Source: Flavobacterium sp. Root420
Lineage (GTDB): Bacteria; Bacteroidota; Bacteroidia; Flavobacteriales; Flavobacteriaceae
NCBI RefSeq assembly: GCF_001427905.1
Contig: NZ_LMEF01000012.1
Coordinates: 545,367-609,366 of the forward strand
Length of the DNA stretch: 64,000 bases
Direction of reading: 5' to 3'
In this document: positions 26,080-34,060 of the stretch, one piece after another
Layout of the letters: every line of letters starts with the position of its first letter
Numbering within the stretch: the stretch's first letter is position 1
Notes under the pieces: model-generated
The model's input: the letters and a program-made list of their open reading frames with translations, nothing else
Databases searched by the model: none
What the model was told of the DNA's origin: nothing
Made by a program: the position numbers and the translations under genes

Positions 26080-26363
26080 AGTACAAAACTATTCAGAAAT
26101 ATTAGTAAAACACTTAATATGGTGCTTAAAATAATAAGGTTAAAAACTACTTTATGTTTCATTTGTGCTAAGATTGAAGTGTTGGCAAAAACACAAGCTA
26201 AAACAATAATTGCCAGTTGAATCATTTGTCCAATAGAGGTTCCGTGTGAAAGAATATACATTGCAGCTGCGCCGCCTAAACAGCTTTGACCAATTACAGC
26301 CATTGCTGCAGAACCCATGTAATTTTTATTGAAATTTTCGAATGTTGTTTGGTATAGTGTCAT
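26076..26363 (-). CDS. Small membrane protein coupled to truncated globin
   Basis: This 95-residue protein has about three hydrophobic helices ('SAAMAVIGQSCLGGAAAMYIL', 'MIQLAIIVLACVFANTSIL' and 'VVFNLIILSTILSVLLIFL' regions). The ATG at 26363 ('MTLYQTTFENF') is chosen because the predicted transcription start is near 26381, which rules out the longer frame. It is the first gene of the unit with the globin. It is not a recognised family; a role in respiration or NO handling is inferred from the partner. Confidence 0.75.
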   Translation of the reverse strand: MTLYQTTFENFNKNYMGSAAMAVIGQSCLGGAAAMYILSHGTSIGQMIQLAIIVLACVFANTSILAQMKHKVVFNLIILSTILSVLLIFLNSFVL

Positions 26364-26384
26364 GATATTGAGATTTTTACACTG

Positions 26385-26432
26385 CAAAGGTACATTCGCA
26401 ATAGAACTCCATTTTATGACTTTAATCATAAA
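26385..26432 (-). promoter_or_regulatory. Predicted activator-dependent promoter with Crp/Fnr-type operator
   Basis: The palindrome TTTATGA-N6-TCATAAA (26413-26432) lies upstream of a TACCTTTG -7 element (26385-26392, minus strand). If the -7 element covers -11 to -4, the start point is near 26381 and the palindrome centre falls at -41.5, the standard class II activator position. There is no good -33 TTG box, as expected for an activated promoter. The adjacent Crp/Fnr protein is the natural candidate regulator. Confidence 0.65.
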
Positions 26433-26444
26433 ACAGGAACTATT

Positions 26445-27041
26445 TTATCTGTATACTTTTCTGTTTATAATCTTCAAAAGACCTTTTTTTTCCAAAGCTT
26501 TTATTGTTCTTATTACGGTTTCGACACGCAGGCCGGTTAAATCTCCAATTTGTTGTCTTGTGAAATTAATAAGGAAACCGTTGGTATCTTTCTTAAAATT
26601 AAAATAAGCGATTCCGTGATCAATTAATTTTAAAACTCTGTGCTCTGGTTCCTGAGTAGACATTTCGGCCGCCATAACCGATTTATAGTACAATCGCTGT
26701 GCTAAATTTTCAATTATTTTAAGACTTATCACTGAGTTTTCTTCCAGTAATTTCAGAAAATTATTTTTGGGAAGAAGAAAAATTTCTGAATCATCAACCG
26801 CAATGGCATTTGCCGGATAATTTTGATTCAAAAATAGGGGAGGTTCACCAAAGGGTTGTTCTTTATAAAAAATTCCCTGAATGAATTCGCGACCATCATC
26901 ATTATAATTATTCATTTTTACTTCTCCCGAAATAATTTGATAGTAATGGGTTGGCAAATTTCCTTCTTCAAAAATAATTTCATTTTTATCGAAAGATTTC
27001 TTTACAGCACCATATTTTACTAACAATTCAGAAGTAATCAT
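26445..27041 (-). CDS. Crp/Fnr-family transcriptional regulator
   Basis: This 198-residue protein has an N-terminal cyclic-nucleotide-binding-like barrel ('KNEIIFEEGNLPTHYYQIIS', 'QPFGEPPLFLNQNYPA') and a C-terminal helix-turn-helix ('TRQQIGDLTGLRVETVIR'). There is no N-terminal cysteine cluster, so it is not a classical iron-sulfur FNR. It lies directly upstream of the globin unit on the same strand and probably responds to oxygen, NO or redox state; the signal is inferred. A TATATTTG -7 element lies at 27076-27083. Confidence 0.92.
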   Translation of the reverse strand: MITSELLVKYGAVKKSFDKNEIIFEEGNLPTHYYQIISGEVKMNNYNDDGREFIQGIFYKEQPFGEPPLFLNQNYPANAIAVDDSEIFLLPKNNFLKLLEENSVISLKIIENLAQRLYYKSVMAAEMSTQEPEHRVLKLIDHGIAYFNFKKDTNGFLINFTRQQIGDLTGLRVETVIRTIKALEKKGLLKIINRKVYR

Positions 27042-27136
27042 ACATTCATTTCTTTATTTATCAAAAGCGATTGTACAAATATAATTCATTCAAAATAGTT
27101 CTTCTGCATTAAAAAACTTTTACTTTTACGGCCGTT

Positions 27137-27865
27137 ATGAAACAAAGAATATCCAATATACACCAACAGATTTTAGAAGCTAAAAAGAATGGTCAAAAAT
27201 TACTGGCCATACTTTTAGATCCGGATAAAATTGTATGGGAAAATTTAGATCATTTATTACATAAAATAAATCAATCACCTGCAACACATATTTTTGTGGG
27301 AGGAAGCATTGTACAGGCTACAATTTTAGAAGATTTAATTGCACAATTAAAACAAAATACAAACCTGCCCGTTGTTATATTTCCAGGTGATCCATCGCAA
27401 ATTTCGGCTCAGGCTGATGCAATTTTGTTTCTGTCTTTATTATCAGGGAGAAATCCGGATTATCTGATTGAATATCAGGTTCAGGCGGCGCCAATTCTTA
27501 AAAAAACTAATTTAGAAGTAATTTCGACTGGTTATATTTTGATAGAAAGCGGCAATGAAACAGCTGTTGCACGTGTTAGCAAAACAAAACCGCTTAATCG
27601 TGAAAACCTGGATTTGGTTTTGGCAACTGCGCAGGCCGGAGAAATGCTAGGAAATAAATTGATGTATTTAGAAGCCGGGAGCGGGGCCAGGAATGCAGTG
27701 CCGTTGAAAATGATACAGTTAATAGCGCAAAATATCGAAATTCCTATCATTGTTGGAGGAGGAATTGTAGATTTGCACGGAATTCAAAATGCCTACAAAG
27801 CTGGTGCCGATTTAGTAGTTATTGGAACTGCTTTTGAAAACGACAGCCATTTTTTTGAATTATAA
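27137..27865 (+). CDS. Geranylgeranylglyceryl phosphate synthase family protein
   Basis: This 242-residue TIM-barrel protein of the PcrB/GGGPS family joins a polyprenyl diphosphate to glycerol-1-phosphate. Signatures are 'LLDPDKI', 'HIFVGGSIVQ', 'VIFPGDPSQIS', 'YLEAGSGA', 'VGGGI' and 'GADLVVIGTAFE'. The enzyme is known from Archaea and also from Flavobacteria, where the lipid product is not well understood. It is 26 bases from pnuC on the same strand. Confidence 0.94.
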   Translation: MKQRISNIHQQILEAKKNGQKLLAILLDPDKIVWENLDHLLHKINQSPATHIFVGGSIVQATILEDLIAQLKQNTNLPVVIFPGDPSQISAQADAILFLSLLSGRNPDYLIEYQVQAAPILKKTNLEVISTGYILIESGNETAVARVSKTKPLNRENLDLVLATAQAGEMLGNKLMYLEAGSGARNAVPLKMIQLIAQNIEIPIIVGGGIVDLHGIQNAYKAGADLVVIGTAFENDSHFFEL

Positions 27866-27890
27866 AAACATAACCAAACAACCAACACAA

Positions 27891-28514
27891 ATGATTGATT
27901 TTTTTCTTGACAGTTACAAAAATGCTCCTTTATGGCACATTGCTTTAGAGTTTTTGGTTTTTGTATGCGGAATTTTAAGTGTTTGGTTTGCTAAAAAGGA
28001 GAATATCTGGGTTTATCCAACAGGCTTAATCGCTACTGTAATTTCAGTATATCTTTTATATATTGCGGGTTATATTGGTGATATGATTATAAACGGATAT
28101 TTCTCAGTAATGAGTATTTATGGCTGGTATGTCTGGGCAAAAGGTGGAACAAAGGAGGACAGTATGCCCATTACAAGGACAAATAGTAATGAAAAAATAA
28201 TAGGGATCGTTCTGTTTATTGTTACTGTTTTTGTAGTTTTCGGGATTTATAAATATTTTGATTATGAAATTAAAAATGACAATTATGTCGATATGATTTC
28301 GTCTGGAATATTTTTTGCAGGAATGTGGTACATGGCCAGAAAAAAAATCGAAAACTGGACACTTTGGATTATTGGTGATATTATTGTAGTGCCTCTTTAT
28401 GCTTATCGTGGCTTAGGAATGTTGTCACTTCAGTATTTAATTTTTACAATTTTAGCTATTTCAGCTTATTTAGAATGGAGAAAAATCTTAGACAGCAAAA
28501 AACAAATATCATAA
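27891..28514 (+). CDS. pnuC: PnuC-family vitamin transporter
   Basis: This 207-residue membrane protein has about seven helices. 'WFAKKENIWVYPTGLIATVISVYLL' read across residues 25-50 and 'GYFSVMSIYGWYVWAKGG' are PnuC hallmarks, including the tryptophans that bind the ligand. The start is placed at 'MIDFFLDSY' since upstream codons overlap the preceding gene. It overlaps the next gene, which carries a NadR-type kinase, by 40 bases. That makes nicotinamide riboside the likely substrate. The related PnuT proteins carry thiamine, and a thiamine-controlled receptor is 2.8 kb downstream, so thiamine remains an alternative. Confidence 0.9.
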   Translation: MIDFFLDSYKNAPLWHIALEFLVFVCGILSVWFAKKENIWVYPTGLIATVISVYLLYIAGYIGDMIINGYFSVMSIYGWYVWAKGGTKEDSMPITRTNSNEKIIGIVLFIVTVFVVFGIYKYFDYEIKNDNYVDMISSGIFFAGMWYMARKKIENWTLWIIGDIIVVPLYAYRGLGMLSLQYLIFTILAISAYLEWRKILDSKKQIS

Positions 28515-30592
28515 AAATTGCTTTATTTGGCCCCGAGAGTACAGGGAAAACCACTTTGGCAAAACAACTTGCAGATTACTATAAAACCGACTGGGTTCCT
28601 GAATTTGCACGTGATTATTTACAAGAAAAATGGGAAGAAAATCAGCATATTTGTATTGCTGATGATATGCTTCCTATTGCGTATGGTCAGACTGCACTAG
28701 AAAATGAAAAACTTTCTACAGCGAAGAAATATTTGTTTTGCGATACCAATTTAATGGTTACCAAAGTTTTTTCTGAAATGTATTATGGTTTTTGTGATCC
28801 GCTATTAAATAAGGCAGCGTTGGAACATGAATACGATTTGTTTTTTCTGACGGATATTGATGTTCCTTGGGAAAAAGATGATATCAGAGATACACCTAAT
28901 GGTCGGGAAACAGTGTTTTCGGTTTTCAAACAAAGTCTTATAGATACCAATAAACCGTTTATCACGCTTTCCGGAGATAAAGAAAGTCGCCTGATAAAAG
29001 CGTCTTCAATTATCGATGATTTGGCTATAGCTAAACATCATGGCTTTTCTTCAGCAGATTTTGTTTACATATATAATAAAGGAATTCCTTTTGCTACTAT
29101 CTTAAAACAATTAGATATTTTAAAAAACGGAATTACAAAAAGTAATTTGGTAAGCACTGCCACAATTACAAACGGAATTCTAAGTTTGTCAGAAGTAGAA
29201 TTCGAAGAAAAAAGTAGTTTTTTTGACTCTCAAAAGTCAAATTTAAAAATAAAGAAATTTGTTCCGGCTTCTGGAGCGGCAACAAGAATGTTTAAGTTCC
29301 TGCGAACTTTTTTGAACGATTTTAATATCGAAAAAGAAACTATAAATGCTTATATCAATAGGAAAAAAGATAAAGAATTGCCTATTTTTATTGTAGCAAT
29401 GGAAAAGCTTCCTTTTTTTGAAGCTGTATATTTAAAACTAAAAGAAATTTATACTGATTTTGATACTCTAGACAGAGATTATAAAAATTATTACTTTATA
29501 AAATTATTGTTATCTGCTGATCATTTTGACTTTGCCAATAAGCCAAAGGCTGTTTTACCTTTTCATAAATATAAAACACATATTGCAAATCCTCTGGAAG
29601 AACATTTAAACGAATGTGTGCATTATGCTTCATCAAACCAGGTTTCTAATCTTCATTTTACAGTTACCGAAGCGCATCAAAATTTATTTGAACAAGCAGT
29701 TGAACTCGTTAAAGAAAAAGTAGAAAAGGATTCAGGAATTCGAATCAATATTAATTATTCATATCAAAATAAAGCTACTGATTCAATTGCTGTAGATCTT
29801 GAAAATAATCCTGTGAGGGATAATAAACATAATGCATTGGTTTTTAGGCCAGGCGGACACGGTGCTTTAATTGAGAATTTAAATGAGCTTGAATCGGATA
29901 TTATTTTTATCAAAAATATAGACAATGTAATTCAAAATCATATTGAGAAAATTACCTTATATAAAAAGGCGTTGGCAGGTATTTTAATTGAAATTCAGCA
30001 AAAAGTTTTTAGTTATCTTAAAGCTATTGAAAAACAAGAAATTAAAGACAATAATATTGACGAAATTATACGTTTTTTATCGGATAAGCTCAATATTGAG
30101 ATGAGCAATGATTTTAATAAATTTACTTTTGAAAATAAAATTTCTAAGATAAAAGAATTACTGGATCGGCCAATTCGTGTTTGCGGAATGGTTAAAAATG
30201 AAGGAGAACCCGGAGGTGGACCATTTTGGGTAATGAATAATAAAGGTATAGTTTCTTTGCAAATTGTAGAAGCTTCTCAGGTTGATGTGAGTAATAAAAA
30301 ACAGCATAATATTTTAAACGAAGCGACACATTTTAATCCGGTAGATTTAGTGTGCGGAATTAAAAATTATAAAAACAATAAGTTTGATTTAATGCAATTT
30401 ACAGATCAAAATGCAGGGTTTATTGTAGAAAAAAACTTTGAAGGAAAAATGGTTAAAAGTTATGAATTGCCTGGATTATGGAATGGTGCAATGGCCAATT
30501 GGATTACCGTTTTTGTGGCGGTTCCGTTGATAACTTTTAATCCGGTGAAAACAGTAAATGATTTATTAAAAGCGGCACATCAACCACAGTAA
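28475..30592 (+). CDS. Fusion of NadR-type nucleoside kinase and DUF4301
   Basis: This 705-residue protein is in two parts. Residues about 12-185 form a P-loop kinase like the C-terminal domain of NadR: Walker A 'GPESTGKTTL', then 'PEFARDYLQEKW' and 'FCDTNLMVTKVF'. Residues about 195-705 match DUF4301, a nucleotidyltransferase-like family ('KKFVPASGAATRMFKFL', 'GHGALIENLNEL', 'RVCGMVKNEGEPGGGPFW'). The kinase part would phosphorylate the vitamin brought in by PnuC (metabolic trapping). The DUF4301 activity is unknown. The overlap with pnuC implies coupling. Confidence 0.9.
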   Translation: MEKNLRQQKTNIIKIALFGPESTGKTTLAKQLADYYKTDWVPEFARDYLQEKWEENQHICIADDMLPIAYGQTALENEKLSTAKKYLFCDTNLMVTKVFSEMYYGFCDPLLNKAALEHEYDLFFLTDIDVPWEKDDIRDTPNGRETVFSVFKQSLIDTNKPFITLSGDKESRLIKASSIIDDLAIAKHHGFSSADFVYIYNKGIPFATILKQLDILKNGITKSNLVSTATITNGILSLSEVEFEEKSSFFDSQKSNLKIKKFVPASGAATRMFKFLRTFLNDFNIEKETINAYINRKKDKELPIFIVAMEKLPFFEAVYLKLKEIYTDFDTLDRDYKNYYFIKLLLSADHFDFANKPKAVLPFHKYKTHIANPLEEHLNECVHYASSNQVSNLHFTVTEAHQNLFEQAVELVKEKVEKDSGIRININYSYQNKATDSIAVDLENNPVRDNKHNALVFRPGGHGALIENLNELESDIIFIKNIDNVIQNHIEKITLYKKALAGILIEIQQKVFSYLKAIEKQEIKDNNIDEIIRFLSDKLNIEMSNDFNKFTFENKISKIKELLDRPIRVCGMVKNEGEPGGGPFWVMNNKGIVSLQIVEASQVDVSNKKQHNILNEATHFNPVDLVCGIKNYKNNKFDLMQFTDQNAGFIVEKNFEGKMVKSYELPGLWNGAMANWITVFVAVPLITFNPVKTVNDLLKAAHQPQ

Positions 30593-30996
30593 TGGATAGC
30601 GAAAAAATCATATCTGAATTAAGTTTTAAGGCCGTTCGAAGCAGTGGTGCAGGCGGACAGAACGTCAATAAAGTATCATCAAAAGTGGTGTTGACTTTTG
30701 ATTTGAATGTTTCGCAAGCTTTATCTGAAGAAGAAAAAGCACTTTTATTGACGAATATTGCACCAAGGCTAACAACTGAAAATATCCTGATTTTAAATTG
30801 TGATGAAGATCGGAGCCAGCTTAAAAACAAAGATATTGTCATAAAAAGGTTTTTAGAAATCATAAAAAAAGGATTGCATGTTCCGAAAGTTCGAAAAGCA
30901 ACTAAAGTTCCAAAATCAGTTATCAAAAAGCGAATCAAGGACAAAAAGAATATTTCTGAAATAAAACAATCCCGCAAGAAACCAAATTTGGAGTAA
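30592..30996 (+). CDS. arfB: ArfB-type ribosome-rescue aminoacyl-tRNA hydrolase
   Basis: This 134-residue protein has the release-factor GGQ motif in 'SSGAGGQNVNKVSSKV' and a basic, Lys-rich C-terminal tail ('KKRIKDKKNISEIKQSRKK') that enters the empty mRNA channel of stalled ribosomes. Its ATG shares a base with the stop of the preceding gene (TAATG), so the two are co-translated. Confidence 0.94.
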   Translation: MDSEKIISELSFKAVRSSGAGGQNVNKVSSKVVLTFDLNVSQALSEEEKALLLTNIAPRLTTENILILNCDEDRSQLKNKDIVIKRFLEIIKKGLHVPKVRKATKVPKSVIKKRIKDKKNISEIKQSRKKPNLE

Positions 30997-31009
30997 ATTC
31001 CAATTTAGA

Positions 31010-31065
31010 AATTCCAAATTCCAAACAAGGCTTACTTCATGTAGTTCTCATTGGAATTTGGAATT
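31010..31065. repeat. Inverted repeat of the GGAATTTGGAATT family
   Basis: The arms at 31010-31024 and 31051-31065 (TTGGAATTTGGAATT) are exact reverse complements over 15 bp. Related copies lie at 25540-25566, 37608-37735, 46390-46435 and 55629-55661. It overlaps the upstream flank of the TPP-riboswitch promoter and may end arfB transcription. Confidence 0.75.
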
Positions 31066-31070
31066 TAATT

Positions 31071-31100
31071 TTTGGAATTTGTTTTTTAACACTACATTTG
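31071..31100 (+). promoter_or_regulatory. Promoter of the TPP-riboswitch/TonB receptor unit
   Basis: TTTG (31071-31074), an 18-base spacer and TACATTTG (31093-31100) match the flavobacterial TTTG-N17-19-TAnnTTTG consensus. The predicted start point is just before the riboswitch. Confidence 0.75.
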
Positions 31101-31107
31101 CACTGTC

Positions 31108-31182
31108 TCAAAGGGGTGCTCTAAATAACGAGCTGAGATCATACCCAAAGAACCTGAGCGAGTAATGTCGCTAAGGGAAAAA
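31108..31182 (+). promoter_or_regulatory. TPP riboswitch (THI element)
   Basis: Diagnostic blocks are AGGGGTGCTC, GAGCTGAGAT, ACCC, GAACCTGA and a closing CTAAGGGA, in the right order and spacing. It lies about 100 bases upstream of the TonB receptor start. High thiamine pyrophosphate should switch expression off, most likely at the level of translation since no clear terminator follows. Confidence 0.93.
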
Positions 31183-31285
31183 ACGACAATGGTTTAGTGT
31201 GCACACTATATCTTGTCGTAAGAAACACATTTATTAATTTAACAAAAAAGAATAATTCCCCCTTTTATTCGTAATTTTTTTACGG

Positions 31286-33436
31286 ATGAAAACTTCTCTT
31301 AAAGGTACAAAGGTACTAAGTTACAAAGGTTCAAAGGTGAACCAAAAGTCTATTCTCTTTACTCTATTTTCTTTACTCTTTACTCTATTCTCAATTGCTC
31401 AGGAAAAAGATTCTGTCAAAGTAAATTCTCTTGATGAGGTTTTGGTTTCAGCAGTTCGTGTTACTACAAAAACGCCGGTTACGTTTAGTAATTTGGATAA
31501 AAAAGATATCAAATACAGAAATCTGGGTCAGGATATTCCAATTCTTATGAATTATTTGCCTTCAGTCGTAACTACTTCTGATGCTGGTAACGGAATGGGT
31601 TACACCGGAATTCGCGTCCGCGGAAGCGATGCAACACGTGTTAACGTTACTATAAACGGAATTCCATACAATGATGCTGAAAGTCAGGGAACATTTTGGG
31701 TAAACATGCCTGATTTCGCTTCTTCGGTAGAAAGTCTTCAATTACAGCGCGGTGTTGGAACTTCAACAAACGGTTCTGCTGCTTTTGGCGCCAGTTTAAA
31801 TATGTTGACAGATAATTATGCTTCAAAAGCAAATGGCGAAATTTCAAGTTCTTACGGAAGTTTCAATTCTCAAAAAAATACAGTAAAATTCAGTACTGGT
31901 TTATTAAACGATCATTTTGAATTGGCCGGACGTTTGTCCAGAATCAAATCAGATGGTTATGTAGACAGAGCGAGTTCTGATTTGAAATCTTATTTTTTAC
32001 AAGGAACTTATGTTGGTAAAACCACTTTAATTAAAGCATTGGTTTTTGGCGGAACAGAAAAAACATACCAGTCCTGGAATGGAATTGATGCTGAAAAACT
32101 AAATGAAAACCGCACCTATAACTCTGCAGGAGAATTTACAGACGAAGCAGGAAATACTCGTTATTATGATAACGAAACTGATAACTATCAGCAGGATCAT
32201 TATCAATTGCATTGGAGTGAATCGTTCTCTGATAAATGGAGCTCAAACCTGGCGGTTCATTATACCAAAGGAAAAGGATATTACGAAAATTATAAAGAAG
32301 ACGCTGATATGGCCGACTATAGTTTACTACCAGTTGGAGCGATAACAACAACCGATTTGGTGCGTCAGAAATGGTTGGATAATGATTTCTACGGAACAAC
32401 ATTTTCTGTGAAATATAAAGATGAGAATCTGGATGTCATTTTTGGCGGAGGCTGGAACAAATACGAAGGTGATCATTTCGGAAAAGTAATCTGGGCAAGA
32501 TATGCCTCTCAATCGGAATTGGGAGATCATTATTACGATGATTTTTCAACTAAGACAGACGGAAATATTTTCGCAAAAGCCAATTACCAATTCACAGAAA
32601 AATTAAGCTTTTATGGCGATTTACAGTATCGAAACGTAAAATATAAAGCCAATAGTGCAGAAACTGGTTTAGTGGATGATAACTTCAATTTCTTTAATCC
32701 GAAAGCGGGTTTGAACTACGAAATCAATCAAAAAAACACCCTTTATTTCTCCTACGCAAGAGCCAATCGTGAACCTAACAGAACGGATTACGAAGGCGGA
32801 AATGTAAAACCGGAAAAATTAAATGATTTTGAATTTGGCTGGAGATTCAATTCAGAGAAATTTCAACTGAATTCGAATTTCTATTATATGGCTTACAAAG
32901 ATCAGTTAATTTTAACCGGAACATTAGACGATGTTGGAGCGCCAATTCGTTCCAATACAGATAAAAGTTACCGTTTAGGATTTGAGGTTGATGCTACTAT
33001 TAAATTGTCAGATCAATTTATACTTCGTCCTAATTTCACTTTAAGCAGTAACAAAAATGTTGATTTGGCTGTTGAAGGTCAGAATTATGGAACAACTAAA
33101 ATTGCCTATTCACCAGAAGTAATCGCAGGAAATATTATTGTTTATAGCCCGCTTGAAAGTTTACATATTTCGTTATTACAGAAATATGTTGGTGAACAAT
33201 ACATGAATAATATCGAATTGCCATCAGCAAAACTAGCTGATTATTTTGTGAACGATTTGAATGTGTCTTATGAAATTAAGCCAAAATCTATTTTTAAATC
33301 GATCATGATTACAGGTTTGGTAAATAATATTTTAGATAAAAAATATGTTTCTAACGGGGCAATGTGGGATGTTTATCCTTATTATTATCCACAGGCAGGA
33401 ATCAATTTCTTAGCCGGACTGACTTTGAAATTCTAA
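31286..33436 (+). CDS. TonB-dependent receptor under TPP-riboswitch control (probable thiamine receptor)
   Basis: This 716-residue outer-membrane receptor has a plug domain ('LDEVLVSAVRVTTKTP', 'VRGSDATRVNVTINGIPYND', 'GVGTSTNGSAAFGASLNM') and a 22-strand-type barrel ending in LKF. The TPP riboswitch upstream suggests uptake of thiamine or a precursor, as for the OMR1 receptors described in Bacteroidota. No carboxypeptidase-like N-domain is present. The first 40 codons are odd: the signal peptide core 'ILFTLFSLLFTLFSIAQ' is encoded by TTTACTC-type repeat DNA. Confidence 0.93.
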   Translation: MKTSLKGTKVLSYKGSKVNQKSILFTLFSLLFTLFSIAQEKDSVKVNSLDEVLVSAVRVTTKTPVTFSNLDKKDIKYRNLGQDIPILMNYLPSVVTTSDAGNGMGYTGIRVRGSDATRVNVTINGIPYNDAESQGTFWVNMPDFASSVESLQLQRGVGTSTNGSAAFGASLNMLTDNYASKANGEISSSYGSFNSQKNTVKFSTGLLNDHFELAGRLSRIKSDGYVDRASSDLKSYFLQGTYVGKTTLIKALVFGGTEKTYQSWNGIDAEKLNENRTYNSAGEFTDEAGNTRYYDNETDNYQQDHYQLHWSESFSDKWSSNLAVHYTKGKGYYENYKEDADMADYSLLPVGAITTTDLVRQKWLDNDFYGTTFSVKYKDENLDVIFGGGWNKYEGDHFGKVIWARYASQSELGDHYYDDFSTKTDGNIFAKANYQFTEKLSFYGDLQYRNVKYKANSAETGLVDDNFNFFNPKAGLNYEINQKNTLYFSYARANREPNRTDYEGGNVKPEKLNDFEFGWRFNSEKFQLNSNFYYMAYKDQLILTGTLDDVGAPIRSNTDKSYRLGFEVDATIKLSDQFILRPNFTLSSNKNVDLAVEGQNYGTTKIAYSPEVIAGNIIVYSPLESLHISLLQKYVGEQYMNNIELPSAKLADYFVNDLNVSYEIKPKSIFKSIMITGLVNNILDKKYVSNGAMWDVYPYYYPQAGINFLAGLTLKF
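31301..31398. repeat. Low-complexity repeats inside the TonB receptor signal-peptide region
   Basis: AAAGGTACAAAGGTACTAAG-type units (31301-31342) are followed by CTCTTTACTCTATTTTC-type units (31348-31398). The second type recurs in the thiC/ThiE2 gap at 44422-44492. Confidence 0.7.
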
Positions 33437-33450
33437 AATAGGTCAAAAAC

Positions 33451-33486
33451 AAAAAAGCCTGAAAATTTAAACTTTCAGGCTTTTTT
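33451..33486. terminator. Bidirectional terminator
   Basis: The hairpin AAAAAAGCCTGAAA / TTTCAGGCTTTTTT has A and T flanks on both sides, between the TonB receptor and the convergent lipoprotein gene. Confidence 0.92.
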
Positions 33487-33490
33487 GTTT

Positions 33491-33904
33491 TTAATTATAA
33501 ACGTGAATCAACGTTCCGGTAACTTCTACTTTATACTGTTTTAATGGGTATTCCTTACCTCCAAGTCCGGTAAATAGACTGTATGCAGTTTTATCGCAAG
33601 AGCAAACGGCATTAATACCATCAATAGTCATAGCTGTGCAAGAATTTAAAGCCTGATTTGGGCACGCAGCATCAAATGCATTGTATCCGCTTCCGGCGTT
33701 AAAAATGATAACGCCCTTTGCTCCAAAATTCGGAACAATAACCCCGTTGCTCACAAATTTAAGATTTGAATAAGCAGGCAGATTCATATCTACAGATAAA
33801 TTTACGGAATAATTAGGTATATTAGGATTATTATTGCTTCGTTCACTATCACCACAAGAGAAAAGTACAGAAACAAATACGATTAAGAACCAGAATTTTT
33901 TCAT
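33491..33904 (-). CDS. Rieske-like lipoprotein lacking the histidine ligands
   Basis: This 137-residue protein has a lipobox cysteine in 'VLFSCGDSE'. The ATG at 33904 ('MKKFWF') is preferred over a non-ATG start nine codons upstream. The fold resembles Rieske ferredoxin domains ('YNAFDAACPN', 'VCSCDKTAYSLFTG', 'YPLKQYKVEVTG'). However, the ligand boxes read CPN and CSCD instead of CPH and CxxH, so a normal 2Fe-2S Rieske cluster is unlikely. It may bind a different metal centre or be structural. Confidence 0.78.
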   Translation of the reverse strand: MKKFWFLIVFVSVLFSCGDSERSNNNPNIPNYSVNLSVDMNLPAYSNLKFVSNGVIVPNFGAKGVIIFNAGSGYNAFDAACPNQALNSCTAMTIDGINAVCSCDKTAYSLFTGLGGKEYPLKQYKVEVTGTLIHVYN

Positions 33905-33997
33905 TGATTTTAATAAGAATTGGTGAAACAAAAATAAATTATTTAGTTTTGAATTTTATATGATTAACATATAATTATGTACTATTAAAAATAATAG

Positions 33998-34036
33998 TAT
34001 ATTTGTAATAAGAAATCCCGTCCCGATGGGATTTTT
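33998..34036 (+). promoter_or_regulatory. greA leader: -7 element and promoter-proximal terminator hairpin
   Basis: TATATTTG (33998-34005) is followed at once by AATCCC-GTCCCGAT-GGGATT and a T6 run (34012-34036), all upstream of the greA ATG at 34061. Transcripts starting here would begin with a terminator-like hairpin, so only some would reach greA. The GraL leader RNA of E. coli greA is a known parallel. Confidence 0.6.
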
Positions 34037-34060
34037 TGTATTTATATAAACGATGAAGTT

